Below are positions 50,556-58,461 of a stretch of DNA of 61,473 bases, piece by piece. Under the pieces are notes generated by a model. It was given only the letters and a program-made list of their open reading frames with translations, was not told the origin of the DNA and made no database searches. The stretch covers positions 1 to 61,473 of the forward strand of contig NZ_JADOTV010000018.1 of the NCBI RefSeq assembly GCF_015767245.1. Reading direction: 5' to 3'. The first letter of the stretch is position 1, and each line of letters begins with the position of its first letter. Position numbers and translations under genes: made by a program. This DNA is from Aureivirga sp. CE67 (lineage in GTDB: Bacteria > Bacteroidota > Bacteroidia > Flavobacteriales > Flavobacteriaceae).

Positions 50556-51116
50556 ATGAAAAAGATACTTTTATTAGAACTAATTTTAATTATAATAAAC
50601 ATTATTTTAATAATTCTTATTCCAGAAAACTCGGAACCATTAAATATATTTTCTCAATTTGTTATGGATGGTTATTCCTTTTTCATTTCAATTAATTTAT
50701 TCGTTTTTACACTTTGGTTTCTAGGCATTCAATTTTTAAGAAAAAAGAAATGGATTTTAGGTATAACTTTATTTTCTCTATTTTCAATTCTAGTTTATTT
50801 CACTTTAAACTTTTCATTCTCTTTTTGGAAAGAGACGGAATCATTAAAACAGGATTTACTAGTTTATAAAAGTGAGGATAACAAATCTGAAATTATTATT
50901 CAAAAATATACAGTAAATGATTCTACAAGATTTCATATAATAAAAACAAAACCAATTTCAAACAAATATTATAGAATTTCTGAAAATATTTCTTTCAACA
51001 AATTAGAAATTCATGATTTTCTTACATATAAAGACAAAAAAATACGTCCTTGTGATGAACTTAAAAAGTCAATTTACTATGATAAAGCTTATTATTTAGT
51101 TAGCAAATGTAAATGA
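50556..51116 (+). CDS. Uncharacterised membrane protein, 186 aa
   Basis: Start taken as ATG 50556 (MKKILLLELILIIINIILII), since the longer frame begins inside the VOC gene at a TTG. Three hydrophobic helices (first 20 residues; SFFISINLFVFTLWFLGIQF; LGITLFSLFSILVYFTLNFS) precede a C-terminal soluble domain of about 95 residues. No family recognised. Confidence 0.7.
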   Translation: MKKILLLELILIIINIILIILIPENSEPLNIFSQFVMDGYSFFISINLFVFTLWFLGIQFLRKKKWILGITLFSLFSILVYFTLNFSFSFWKETESLKQDLLVYKSEDNKSEIIIQKYTVNDSTRFHIIKTKPISNKYYRISENISFNKLEIHDFLTYKDKKIRPCDELKKSIYYDKAYYLVSKCK

Positions 51117-51167
51117 GAATTTATATAATAGACTTTCACAGAAAAATAATAAACCAACCTCATTAAA

Positions 51168-51662
51168 ATGAACCAAAATTTAGAATTGATCAATCAAAAA
51201 GTTTTTAAAACTTGTGATTTAAAACTTTCCGATATAAAAATTGAACCTGAAGGGAAAGAATATGATGCTTGTAATTTTAAGCTAAATCAATCAAAAGTTT
51301 TTTCTAGAAGTTCAAAAATTACACCTAAAAAAGTAGGACAATTTGTAACCTTTTGGAGAAGAAATAAAGAAGGCATTACAGAACCTCATCATGAAATGAA
51401 TTCTTTTGATTTTTTAATTATTAATGCAAAAACTGAAAATAATTTCGGGCAATTCGTTTTTCCAAAATCAGTTTTAATTAAAAAAGGAATCATTTCTACA
51501 GATAAAAAAGAAGGAAAAAGAGGATTTAGAGTTTATCCAAATTGGGATATTCCAACTAGCAAACAAGCTATTTCAACTCAGAAATGGCAAACAAAATATT
51601 TTTACGAAATCAATAATGAAATTGATTTTGAAAAAGTTAAAGAATTATATACTAACAAATAA
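51168..51662 (+). CDS. MepB-family protein
   Basis: The 164-residue sequence matches the MepB family: EGKEYDACNFKLN, RSSKITPKKVGQFVTFWRRN, EMNSFDFLIINAKTENNFGQ, FPKSVLIKKGIISTDKKEGK and GFRVYPNWDIPTSKQA. MepB was named from the Staphylococcus mepRAB locus and has been described as nucleic-acid-binding; its role here is unclear. No mepA-like efflux gene is adjacent. Confidence 0.9.
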   Translation: MNQNLELINQKVFKTCDLKLSDIKIEPEGKEYDACNFKLNQSKVFSRSSKITPKKVGQFVTFWRRNKEGITEPHHEMNSFDFLIINAKTENNFGQFVFPKSVLIKKGIISTDKKEGKRGFRVYPNWDIPTSKQAISTQKWQTKYFYEINNEIDFEKVKELYTNK

Positions 51663-51699
51663 TCTCATTTGAAATCAATTAGAATGTTTAATTAGAACT

Positions 51700-51740
51700 A
51701 TAACACACCCCTTGCACCTCTCAAGAGGGGATTTTTTTAA
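51700..51740. repeat. Dispersed small palindromic motif with T run
   Basis: AACACACCCCTTGCACCTCT then CAAGAGGGGATTTTTTT. Related copies lie at about 9800-9835 (inverted), 23960-23995 and 27285-27315, all in gene-free DNA. The T run could give weak termination. Confidence 0.6.
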
Positions 51741-51753
51741 TCTAAAAATAATA

Positions 51754-52797
51754 TCAAACAGTTTCTACTTCTTCATTTTCAGTAGAAACTTGTTTTGAAG
51801 AAGATTTAAAGTGTAAAAATATTTCTTTTATTGAAAGTATATTTAGTGGAAATTCTAAAAAAACATGTAACATACTCAAGAAAAATAATGCCGTAAATCC
51901 TGTTTTAAAATCATAGATATATAAACCTATTGATAAAAGCCAAATTATTAAAACTGCAAACAATCTTTTTCTAGAAAATCCTTTCGCCCATCCGATAATA
52001 GAAGTTTTCGAAAACCAATTTAAATAATGATAAGTGTAAGCAAATGAAATAAAAATTTGCATTCTCAAACCAAACTCAGAAAACACATTAAACTTTCCTG
52101 CTTGCAATTCGTTGAATTTTGATGCTACAAAACCACTTACATTTAAAATATTACTCTGAATAACTTTATCCATAACTTCTCTAGACGGTTTTGTATGAAT
52201 CAAATCTGAAGACAAAAAAGAGATTATAAACGGTACCGAAAATAAAACTAAAGCCAAATAATATCCATTTTTACTCTTGCTTTTTATCGCTCCATAAATG
52301 ATAAATAATAAAGTAAATAAATACACATGAATAAGAGTTGGAAGGAAAATGGCAACAAAAATATAAAGGTCTGGAAGATAGGTTAAAGCCAAATAAGAAA
52401 CCGGAATTATCACCAATAATGAAACTAATAAATATTTGGTTTTTCTTATAAATAAAAGACTAATAGCGAACAAAAACCCAGTCAATAAATAAAAACCACC
52501 GTGCTGAAAAATCTTTCCTATTTTAAGTTTTAATTCTGGTGTAATTCCAAAATCAAAAAACTTTACAACTGGATAAATAGACATTAAAACAGTAAGCACC
52601 ACAAATAAATTGATCCATTTTTTATTGGTTGAAACAAAATATTTCTTTTCGTGCAACCAGTTTATTTCTGTCAAATAATGAAGTGGACCAAGAAAAGCGT
52701 AGGAAATTAAAAACAATTCGAAAGGTAAGATCACAGCAATAACTAGAGAAATAATTACAAGAAAAATATTATAAAGATCGATTTTTTGAGTATTCAT
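51754..52797 (-). CDS. Polytopic membrane protein, 347 aa
   Basis: About nine or ten transmembrane helices across the length, with His-containing segments in or beside helices (YAFLGPLHYLTEINWLHEKK; FAYTYHYLNWFSKTSIIGW; SMLHVFLEFPLNIL). Membrane-embedded His clusters can bind metals, but I cannot name a family. The C-terminal tail is Ser/Glu-rich. Single gene with a long AT-rich region upstream. Confidence 0.75.
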   Translation of the reverse strand: MNTQKIDLYNIFLVIISLVIAVILPFELFLISYAFLGPLHYLTEINWLHEKKYFVSTNKKWINLFVVLTVLMSIYPVVKFFDFGITPELKLKIGKIFQHGGFYLLTGFLFAISLLFIRKTKYLLVSLLVIIPVSYLALTYLPDLYIFVAIFLPTLIHVYLFTLLFIIYGAIKSKSKNGYYLALVLFSVPFIISFLSSDLIHTKPSREVMDKVIQSNILNVSGFVASKFNELQAGKFNVFSEFGLRMQIFISFAYTYHYLNWFSKTSIIGWAKGFSRKRLFAVLIIWLLSIGLYIYDFKTGFTALFFLSMLHVFLEFPLNILSIKEIFLHFKSSSKQVSTENEEVETV

Positions 52798-52890
52798 GGT
52801 TTTCGTTAATTGAAATTGAAAAGTATTATTATTTTAAAAAACACACAAATAAGACTATAAATATTAATATTTTCTTAAAATAAGTTCAAA

Positions 52891-52931
52891 AAATAAAACT
52901 CTTCTTCATAGAACAAAGAAGAGTTTTATTT
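52891..52931 (-). terminator. Intrinsic terminator of the DHFR-like gene
   Basis: A 16-bp stem: AAATAAAACTCTTCTT (52891-52906) with AAGAAGAGTTTTATTT (52916-52931). Minus-strand T run after the stem; 9 nt from the stop at 52941. Confidence 0.9.
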
Positions 52932-52940
52932 TTAAATTAA

Positions 52941-53480
52941 TTATCTCGTTCGTACAAAATGATTTTGAACCAATGCATTTAAAAAAATCTTAGACTCTAC
53001 ACATTTAAAATCTAATCTTTGTGACAACTTTGAAAACAACGGAATTCCCTCTCCTAGTAAACAAGGAATTGTTGTTATAATTAAATCATCAATCAAATCT
53101 CTTTCTAGAAAACTTTGAATGGTTCTTCCACCATCAATATAAAGATTCAAATAACCTCTTTTGTTTAAATCTTCTACAATTTTATTCAAATCACCATTTA
53201 CAATTTCTACCTTTCCTTTATATTTTGCAGGAACTTCTTTCAAACTATTACTCAACACAAAAACAGGAATCTGATATGGCCATTCTATATCAAAACCACA
53301 AACTGTTTCAAAAGTTGTTCTTCCCATCACCAAAGCATCCATTTTACTTGTAAAGTCATGAAAACCTAGGTCCAAATTATCTGGATTTGGGATCATATTT
53401 AACCAATCGATTCCTCCATTTTTATCTGCAATATAACCGTCTAAACTAGTTGCTATATAAACTTGATTCGTTGCGCTCAT
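52941..53480 (-). CDS. Dihydrofolate reductase-family (RibD C-terminal) protein
   Basis: 179 residues with VYIATSLDGYIADKNGGIDWL at the N-terminus, MDALVMGRTTFETVCGF, VFVLSNSLKEVP and a C-terminal LYIDGGRTIQSFLERDLID. This is the pattern of RibD-C/YwjB-type NADPH-dependent reductases rather than canonical folate-pathway DHFR. Substrate unknown. Confidence 0.9.
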   Translation of the reverse strand: MSATNQVYIATSLDGYIADKNGGIDWLNMIPNPDNLDLGFHDFTSKMDALVMGRTTFETVCGFDIEWPYQIPVFVLSNSLKEVPAKYKGKVEIVNGDLNKIVEDLNKRGYLNLYIDGGRTIQSFLERDLIDDLIITTIPCLLGEGIPLFSKLSQRLDFKCVESKIFLNALVQNHFVRTR

Positions 53481-53557
53481 AATTTTCTTTCTTTTATTTT
53501 AAGTTACAAAATTACAAGCTGCTCTAATTTTAAAATTGTATAAAATTTACCTTTGTT

Positions 53558-54307
53558 TTATTTTTCTCTTAAAAAATCTTTGGGTGTAGCTCCACAAAAT
53601 TTCTTAAAAATCTTGATAAAATGTGATTGATCATAAAAACCCGCCTCAAGACCTATTTCTATCAGTTTTTTTGAATTTTTATTTTGCAATAATTGAATAG
53701 CAGTATTTACTTTTTTCAATTTTACGTATTGACCTGGTGTGAGTAAATAATGTTTTTTAAATTTTTGAATAAAACTTTTTTGAGAAATAGAAATCGACAA
53801 ATTAAAATCTTTCAAAGCTCCTTTTTCTAATAATTTTGTAGAAATATAGTGTTCAAATTTAAGCAAATCGCTATCCAATTGTTCCTTATCAAATAATTCT
53901 AACAAGTATTTTTCTACTTTTTCAAATTCAAAATTTTCAGTCAAAAATAAATGTTCAAAGAGAATTTCCGACAATCGATCCATGGTATTAGAACCAAATT
54001 TCTCTATCAACATTCCATAGCAATACGGTTTCAAGATTAATCCAACCGAACTATAATCGCCTGAAACTTTCGTTTGAAAAGGACTTGTCTTTAATCCTGA
54101 AATAATTTGATGCTCATTTTTATTCAAGATATTTTCTACATTTTGACCTTCTACATGAAAAACATCACCATAATTAAAAATCAATTCTGTAAACAAAGGT
54201 GCATGATGACTCGCATTCAAATCAATTTTTGAAGCTTTCCCTACCCAAATAAAATCAACAAATTGATTTAAAGGAAATTTTGGACGATATGTTTTCTGGA
54301 AAATCAT
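53558..54307 (-). CDS. AraC-family transcriptional regulator
   Basis: 249 residues. The N-terminal ~140 residues resemble the sensor part of the DUF6597/AraC group (YRPKFPLNQFVDFIWVGKAS; SGLKTSPFQTKVSGDYSSVG). The C-terminal AraC domain holds LSISISQKSFIQKFKKHYLL and IEIGLEAGFYDQSHFIKIFK, then GATPKDFLRE. Likely regulates a neighbour such as the DHFR-like gene 77 nt downstream on the same strand (inference). Confidence 0.88.
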   Translation of the reverse strand: MIFQKTYRPKFPLNQFVDFIWVGKASKIDLNASHHAPLFTELIFNYGDVFHVEGQNVENILNKNEHQIISGLKTSPFQTKVSGDYSSVGLILKPYCYGMLIEKFGSNTMDRLSEILFEHLFLTENFEFEKVEKYLLELFDKEQLDSDLLKFEHYISTKLLEKGALKDFNLSISISQKSFIQKFKKHYLLTPGQYVKLKKVNTAIQLLQNKNSKKLIEIGLEAGFYDQSHFIKIFKKFCGATPKDFLREK

Positions 54308-54385
54308 TTCTAAAAATATTCTTTTACAAAATTAAGTCTTATTTCTGGTTTTGATTTTAAAAGTGATTACATAACGAATTATAAT

Positions 54386-54766
54386 TTATTTCCCATGTGA
54401 AACATATAACACTTCAAAATTTCTAGAATCCATAATAATTAGAAATGTTCCTCCTCTTTTTCCTTTTGGTAAAGTTCCTTTTACAAGCCAATAATCGTCT
54501 ATTTTAAAAGTATTGTATGGTTTTTGTTTGACAATTTTCTCTTCTCCATATATATCAAAAAGAACAAATTCGGCAAATTCAATTACTTTCTTTTCTGTTT
54601 TTAATATAGATTCCTTTCCTATTAAATTGTGTGTCTTTTTATTAGATAATTTCTCTTTTAATAATACCTCCGCTTCTTTTTTAGTTAAATTAACTCTCTC
54701 AGCACTCTGGCTAAAAGCAAAAAAACTAATCAACATAAAAGAGCTCATTAAAATCGTTTTTTTCAT
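54386..54766 (-). CDS. Exported NTF2-fold immunity-like protein
   Basis: Signal peptide MKKTILMSSFMLISFFAFSQ if the ATG at 54766 is used; the upstream ATG at 54787 is an alternative. The body follows the NTF2 fold immunity family (Imm-NTF2-2 type): LTKKEAEVLLKEKLSNKKTH, then FDIYGEEKIVKQKPYNTFKI, DDYWLVKGTLPKGKRGGTFL and the terminal LYVSHGK. No toxin gene with a matching partner domain is adjacent. Exported rather than cytoplasmic location is unusual for an immunity protein. Confidence 0.78.
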   Translation of the reverse strand: MKKTILMSSFMLISFFAFSQSAERVNLTKKEAEVLLKEKLSNKKTHNLIGKESILKTEKKVIEFAEFVLFDIYGEEKIVKQKPYNTFKIDDYWLVKGTLPKGKRGGTFLIIMDSRNFEVLYVSHGK

Positions 54767-54790
54767 TTTTATAAATTTTATTTTCATTTT

Positions 54791-55357
54791 CTATCCAAAT
54801 TCAAAATAAACTGTCTTTGAATTATTTTTAATCCCAAACTCAATAAAATCTAGAAGATTTCTTAAATCATGACCAAAATTATTTCCGATATAACCTTCGC
54901 TTAAGTTTTTATTAAATTCTGAAAAGTAAAAAGCATTATCCAAAGTATCAAAATCGGTTTCTTTTAATTTTGAAGGAAGATTTTCAATTTCACTCAATTT
55001 TTCAATAAATTGCTTTAGTTTTTCTTGTACTTCAAAAATATTATTTTCAACTTTTTTATTTAAATCTAAATAATTTTGTTTTCTCTCCTCATACTCTTCT
55101 GGCTCATCTTTAAGATGTTCAATAGATTCATACATTTCGTCCTCGCTTGCATATTCACTCATATCGTAGAAAAACTGTATATCTATTTTTATCAATTCTC
55201 CTAATTGATTCAACTCCGAATGCTCTACAACACCCTGACGATGTATAAAATTGCAAAAAGTTCTACTCAACTTTGGTTCACTTAAAATATCAAGAAATTC
55301 TTCATTTTCATATAACTCCTCTTGATTATCTAATTGTGCGGAAATATCTAATCCCAT
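54791..55357 (-). CDS. Uncharacterised acidic protein, 188 aa
   Basis: Begins MGLDISAQLDNQEELYENEE, a start pattern shared by a set of small bacterial proteins of unknown function, with CNFIHRQGVVEHSEL and a coiled-coil stretch (NLDLNKK-type helix to LKQFIEKLSEIENLP). Ends NFGHDLRNLLDFIEFG. No export signal. It directly precedes the NTF2-fold gene on the same strand. Confidence 0.68.
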   Translation of the reverse strand: MGLDISAQLDNQEELYENEEFLDILSEPKLSRTFCNFIHRQGVVEHSELNQLGELIKIDIQFFYDMSEYASEDEMYESIEHLKDEPEEYEERKQNYLDLNKKVENNIFEVQEKLKQFIEKLSEIENLPSKLKETDFDTLDNAFYFSEFNKNLSEGYIGNNFGHDLRNLLDFIEFGIKNNSKTVYFEFG

Positions 55358-55474
55358 TTTTTTATTGTTTTATTTTATATTTTTTCCACAAATCTATCCC
55401 GATATTCTCATTTAATTTCGTAATAAATTTTCTCAATAGCTTCTTCTTTTCTTATTCCCTTTTTCATTCAAATT

Positions 55475-55930
55475 TTAAGCTTTCTTCAAATAAATCACTT
55501 TTCTTTTAGTTTTCAAAACTAATTTTCGATCTTTCAAATAAAGGATTTTTGACTTTTTAATTTTAAAATTCTTCAATTTTTTCGGTCCCCATTTATTTGC
55601 TCTTTTTACATTTCTTTTAATAACATTTTTTTCACCCAAATACTGAAAAGTTCCTTCTTCAGAAGTCTGCCCGTAATCGTTTATAGAAATCAAACGAAAC
55701 TTTCCATCTTTTCCAAAAATATACAAAGATCTTTGATGATCACCTCTTGGAACAACTTTCTCATTGTCTAATTCTTCTAATGTTTCTTCGGATAATTTAG
55801 CTCCTTTTTCTAAAATTATAACTTCCCATTTTCCAATTAATTCTTGAGGAATATTATTTTCTGAAATTTCTTCTTGACTAAAAGCAAATTGTAAACTCAA
55901 GAAATAGAATAAAGTAAAAAGTTTTTTCAT
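55475..55930 (-). CDS. Uncharacterised exported protein, 151 aa
   Basis: Signal peptide to QFAFSQ19. The rest looks like a lipocalin-like small beta-barrel: IPQELIGKWEVIILEKGAKL, SLYIFGKDGKFRLISINDYG, TSEEGTFQYLGEKNVIKR and LYLKDRKLVLKTKRKVIYLK. The GKWEV motif is typical of such folds. Ligand unknown. Confidence 0.75.
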   Translation of the reverse strand: MKKLFTLFYFLSLQFAFSQEEISENNIPQELIGKWEVIILEKGAKLSEETLEELDNEKVVPRGDHQRSLYIFGKDGKFRLISINDYGQTSEEGTFQYLGEKNVIKRNVKRANKWGPKKLKNFKIKKSKILYLKDRKLVLKTKRKVIYLKKA

Positions 55931-56038
55931 TTATCATTATTTTAAAACCAAAATTATTAAAACAAATTCTCTACCAAACTATAAAAATTATGATCTCCTT
56001 TCTTAAAAATTAAAATATATTTACACAAAAAACATAAA

Positions 56039-56281
56039 ATGCAAAATTTTAAGATATTCATAGGTTCTCTATCCACATTACTTTTTGTTGGATTCGGACT
56101 TTTATTATCTAAACTTTTTAACTCTGAAATCTGGATTTTACTTTGTCTTATTTTAATTCCTTTTATCGGATTTTTCACCTATAATTCAAAACACAAAAAA
56201 TTTGGAGTAGGAATTTTACTTACTTGTATTCCTATATTTTTAATAGCATTTTTTGTTGTTTCTGTAAGTAGAATCCATTAG
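56039..56281 (+). CDS. Small two-TM membrane protein, 80 aa
   Basis: Two or three hydrophobic helices (FIGSLSTLLFVGFGLLLSKL; ILLCLILIPFIGFFTY; GILLTCIPIFLIAFFVVSV). No family recognised. It stands alone before the Crp-type regulator. Confidence 0.6.
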   Translation: MQNFKIFIGSLSTLLFVGFGLLLSKLFNSEIWILLCLILIPFIGFFTYNSKHKKFGVGILLTCIPIFLIAFFVVSVSRIH

Positions 56282-56356
56282 AATTCCTGTAAATTAAATA
56301 TTATTATAAGCATAATAAAAACTACTATGATTTTTGATTTCCCATGAAGGAAACAA

Positions 56357-56364
56357 TACTTTTG
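56357..56364 (+). promoter_or_regulatory. -7 box that sets the start of the Crp-type gene
   Basis: TACTTTTG matches TAnnTTTG and lies 15 nt before the ATG at 56380. It falls inside the longer frame that begins at 56344, so the shorter start is favoured. Confidence 0.6.
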
Positions 56365-56379
56365 CAAAAAAGAAAAATA

Positions 56380-56943
56380 ATGCATCCACTACGAAAACAT
56401 CTTGAAGAAATTATTTCTATAAATGATGAAGAATTTGATTTTATTTTAAGTCATTTTAAAACTTTAAAAAGGAAGAAGCATCAATATATTTTACAAGAAG
56501 GAGAAATTGCGACAAAAGAATTTTGGGTTGTAAAGGGTTGTCTAAAAAGTTATTTTTTAGATGAAAATGGTAAAGAATACATTCTACAATTCGGTATGGA
56601 AAATTGGTGGATTACAGATTACGAATCGTTCATCAACAAAACAGAATCTAAAACTTCTATCGATTGTATTGAAGATTGCGAACTTTTATATATTACTTAT
56701 GACGATCGAGAAAAACTAACTTCTGAAATGCATAAAATGGAGCGTTTTTGGGCAAAAAAAAGTAAATTTGGTCGAATTGCTTTACAAACTAGAGTTTTAT
56801 CTTTATTAAAAAATTCTACACAAGAGAAATATGATTTATTATTAAAACAATACCCCACTCTTTTTCAGCGTGTTCCTAAAAAAATGATTGCTGCTTATCT
56901 TGGTGTTTCCAGAGAAACACTTAGTAGATTAAATAAAATGTGA
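56380..56943 (+). CDS. Crp/Fnr-family transcriptional regulator
   Basis: Start ATG 56380 (MHPLRKHLEEIISINDEEFD), chosen because a promoter box overlaps the upstream ATG at 56344. The cyclic-nucleotide-binding-like beta-roll covers residues 20-110 (HQYILQEGEIATKEFWVVKG; YILQFGMENWWITDYESFIN), then a dimer helix and a C-terminal HTH with RVPKKMIAAYLGVSRETLSRL. 187 residues, the usual length for this Bacteroidota subgroup, which typically lacks the residues needed for cAMP binding. It may control the tautomerase-SDR-NTF2 operon 89 nt downstream (inference). Confidence 0.9.
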   Translation: MHPLRKHLEEIISINDEEFDFILSHFKTLKRKKHQYILQEGEIATKEFWVVKGCLKSYFLDENGKEYILQFGMENWWITDYESFINKTESKTSIDCIEDCELLYITYDDREKLTSEMHKMERFWAKKSKFGRIALQTRVLSLLKNSTQEKYDLLLKQYPTLFQRVPKKMIAAYLGVSRETLSRLNKM

Positions 56944-57032
56944 CATACATCACTTTAAATTAGTGATTTTCCTCCTTCTCAAAATCTTCATTTCAAAACA
57001 CCTTTGTAGCATAATTATTTAACAAAAGAATT

Positions 57033-57242
57033 ATGCCATATGTAAACATTAAAGTTACAGATGAAAATGTAACAGATCACCAAAAACAACAATTAATCAA
57101 AGGTGTTACGAATTTACTTGTAGAGATTCTACACAAAAAACCAGAAACTACACATATCGTTATTGATGAAGTTCCTATTACAAATTGGGGCTTTAATGGA
57201 AAACAGTATTCACAATCTAAAAAATTTAAAAATGAAAAATAA
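57033..57242 (+). CDS. 4-oxalocrotonate tautomerase-family protein
   Basis: 69 residues. Pro2 follows the initiator Met (MPYVNIKVTDENVTDHQKQQ) and acts as catalytic base in this superfamily. THIVIDEVPITNWGFNGK is the family C-terminal part. Slightly longer than the 62-residue 4-OT, as in YdcE/MSAD relatives. First gene of an operon with the SDR and NTF2 genes; the stop overlaps the SDR start by 11 bp. Confidence 0.9.
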   Translation: MPYVNIKVTDENVTDHQKQQLIKGVTNLLVEILHKKPETTHIVIDEVPITNWGFNGKQYSQSKKFKNEK

Positions 57243-57975
57243 AACAGTAATCGTCACAGGAGCATCATCAGGAATTGGAAAAGAAATTGCAAAACACTTT
57301 ATCCAAAAAGGAAGTAATGTAATTATGAATTCTTCTAATGAAGCGAGTTTAGAACAAGCTTTTATCGTTTTAGGTTCTCCTTCTAATGCCGAATTTCTTG
57401 CTGGAGATATCAGTAAAAAAGAAACTGGAATTCAACTTACCAAACTTGCTTTAGAGAAATTTGGTTCTATTGATATTTTGATAAATAACGCTGGTGTATT
57501 TTCTCCAAAACCATTTTTAGATGTAGATGAAGAAGATTTGGATTTGTATTGGAATGTGAATCTAAAAGGAACTTATTTTACTTCGCAAGCGGTAATTCCA
57601 CAAATGCTCAAACAACAAAATGGTTCTATTATAAACATCGGAACTGTTTTAGTAGATCACGCAATTGACGGATTTCCAGCTACGGCTCCACTGACTAGTA
57701 AAGGCGCAATTCATGCTTTTACAAGACAATTGGCGGCAGAATTTGGTAAAAATAATATTCGAGTAAATACAATCGCTCCAGGAATTATTCGAAGTCCGCT
57801 TCAAGGTAAAATTGGTGTGGAAGATGCGGATAGTTTAGCTGGGTTGCATTTATTAAATAAAATTGGAGAAACAAATGATATTGCAGAAGCTGCTTATTAT
57901 TTGGCAACTTCAAGCTTCGTAACTGGCGAAACAATAAACGTTTCTGGAGGACATACTGTTGGACATTCAATTTAA
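57232..57975 (+). CDS. SDR-family protein with atypical active site
   Basis: Start ATG 57232 (MKNKTVIVTGASSGIGKEIA). Classical Rossmann signatures are intact: TGASSGIG for NAD(P), NNAG in ILINNAGVFSPKPF, and PGIIRSP. The usual catalytic Ser and YxxxK are missing: the corresponding region reads INIGTVLVDHAIDGFPATAP, then LTSKGAIHAF, so the Tyr is replaced by Pro although the Lys remains. It may be a non-canonical reductase or bind nucleotide without classical chemistry. Operon neighbour of a tautomerase and an NTF2-like gene. Confidence 0.9.
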   Translation: MKNKTVIVTGASSGIGKEIAKHFIQKGSNVIMNSSNEASLEQAFIVLGSPSNAEFLAGDISKKETGIQLTKLALEKFGSIDILINNAGVFSPKPFLDVDEEDLDLYWNVNLKGTYFTSQAVIPQMLKQQNGSIINIGTVLVDHAIDGFPATAPLTSKGAIHAFTRQLAAEFGKNNIRVNTIAPGIIRSPLQGKIGVEDADSLAGLHLLNKIGETNDIAEAAYYLATSSFVTGETINVSGGHTVGHSI

Positions 57976-57981
57976 TTATTT

Positions 57982-58350
57982 ATGAAAAAAGACGATATAA
58001 ATAAAATTGAAACACTTATTTCCTCGTATTTTCAAGGAATTTATGAAGGAAATATTTCTGAATTGGAAAAATGTTTCACAACGAATACACAGATTTTAGG
58101 AGATATTAAAGGAGTTTCATATCAAAAAACTATTACGGAATATCTTGAAGGTGTCAAAAATAGAAAAAGCCCTAAAGAGCTAAACGAAGTTTTTAACATG
58201 AAAATAATCAGTATTGAAATATTGGGAGAAATTGCAATGGTAAAAGCACAGGTTCCTATGCTAGGCTACAATTATTTTGATTTTCTGTCTCTTCTAAAAA
58301 AAGATAATACATGGAAGATTACACATAAAATTTTCACACATATTGATTAA
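57982..58350 (+). CDS. NTF2-like (SnoaL/lumazine-binding type) protein, 122 aa
   Basis: Alpha-beta cone protein: KIETLISSYFQGIYEGNISE, LEKCFTTNTQILGDIKGVSY, IISIEILGEIAMVKAQVPML and FDFLSLLKKDNTWKITHKIF. Matches the putative lumazine-binding subgroup of the NTF2 superfamily. It is 6 nt after the SDR gene and ends the operon at a strong hairpin. Together with the tautomerase and SDR it suggests turnover of a small organic molecule (inference). Confidence 0.87.
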   Translation: MKKDDINKIETLISSYFQGIYEGNISELEKCFTTNTQILGDIKGVSYQKTITEYLEGVKNRKSPKELNEVFNMKIISIEILGEIAMVKAQVPMLGYNYFDFLSLLKKDNTWKITHKIFTHID

Positions 58351-58364
58351 AAATAATATTACAG

Positions 58365-58394
58365 AACCTCTTTGAATAATCAAAGAGGTTTTTT
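58365..58394 (+). terminator. Terminator of the tautomerase-SDR-NTF2 operon
   Basis: Stem AACCTCTTTGA / TCAAAGAGGTT (58365-58375 and 58380-58390) with ATAA loop and T run. Confidence 0.92.
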
Positions 58395-58461
58395 GATGTT
58401 TTTAATTTAAATTCCTTTTTTGATTAAAATTTTATATTTACATCGAATTAAAAATAAAAAC

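Noticed and set aside
55358-55474. Short minus-strand frame starting MKKGIRKEEAIEKIYYEIK
   Set aside because: Only 19 codons before a stop; could be a remnant, but there is not enough to call a gene.
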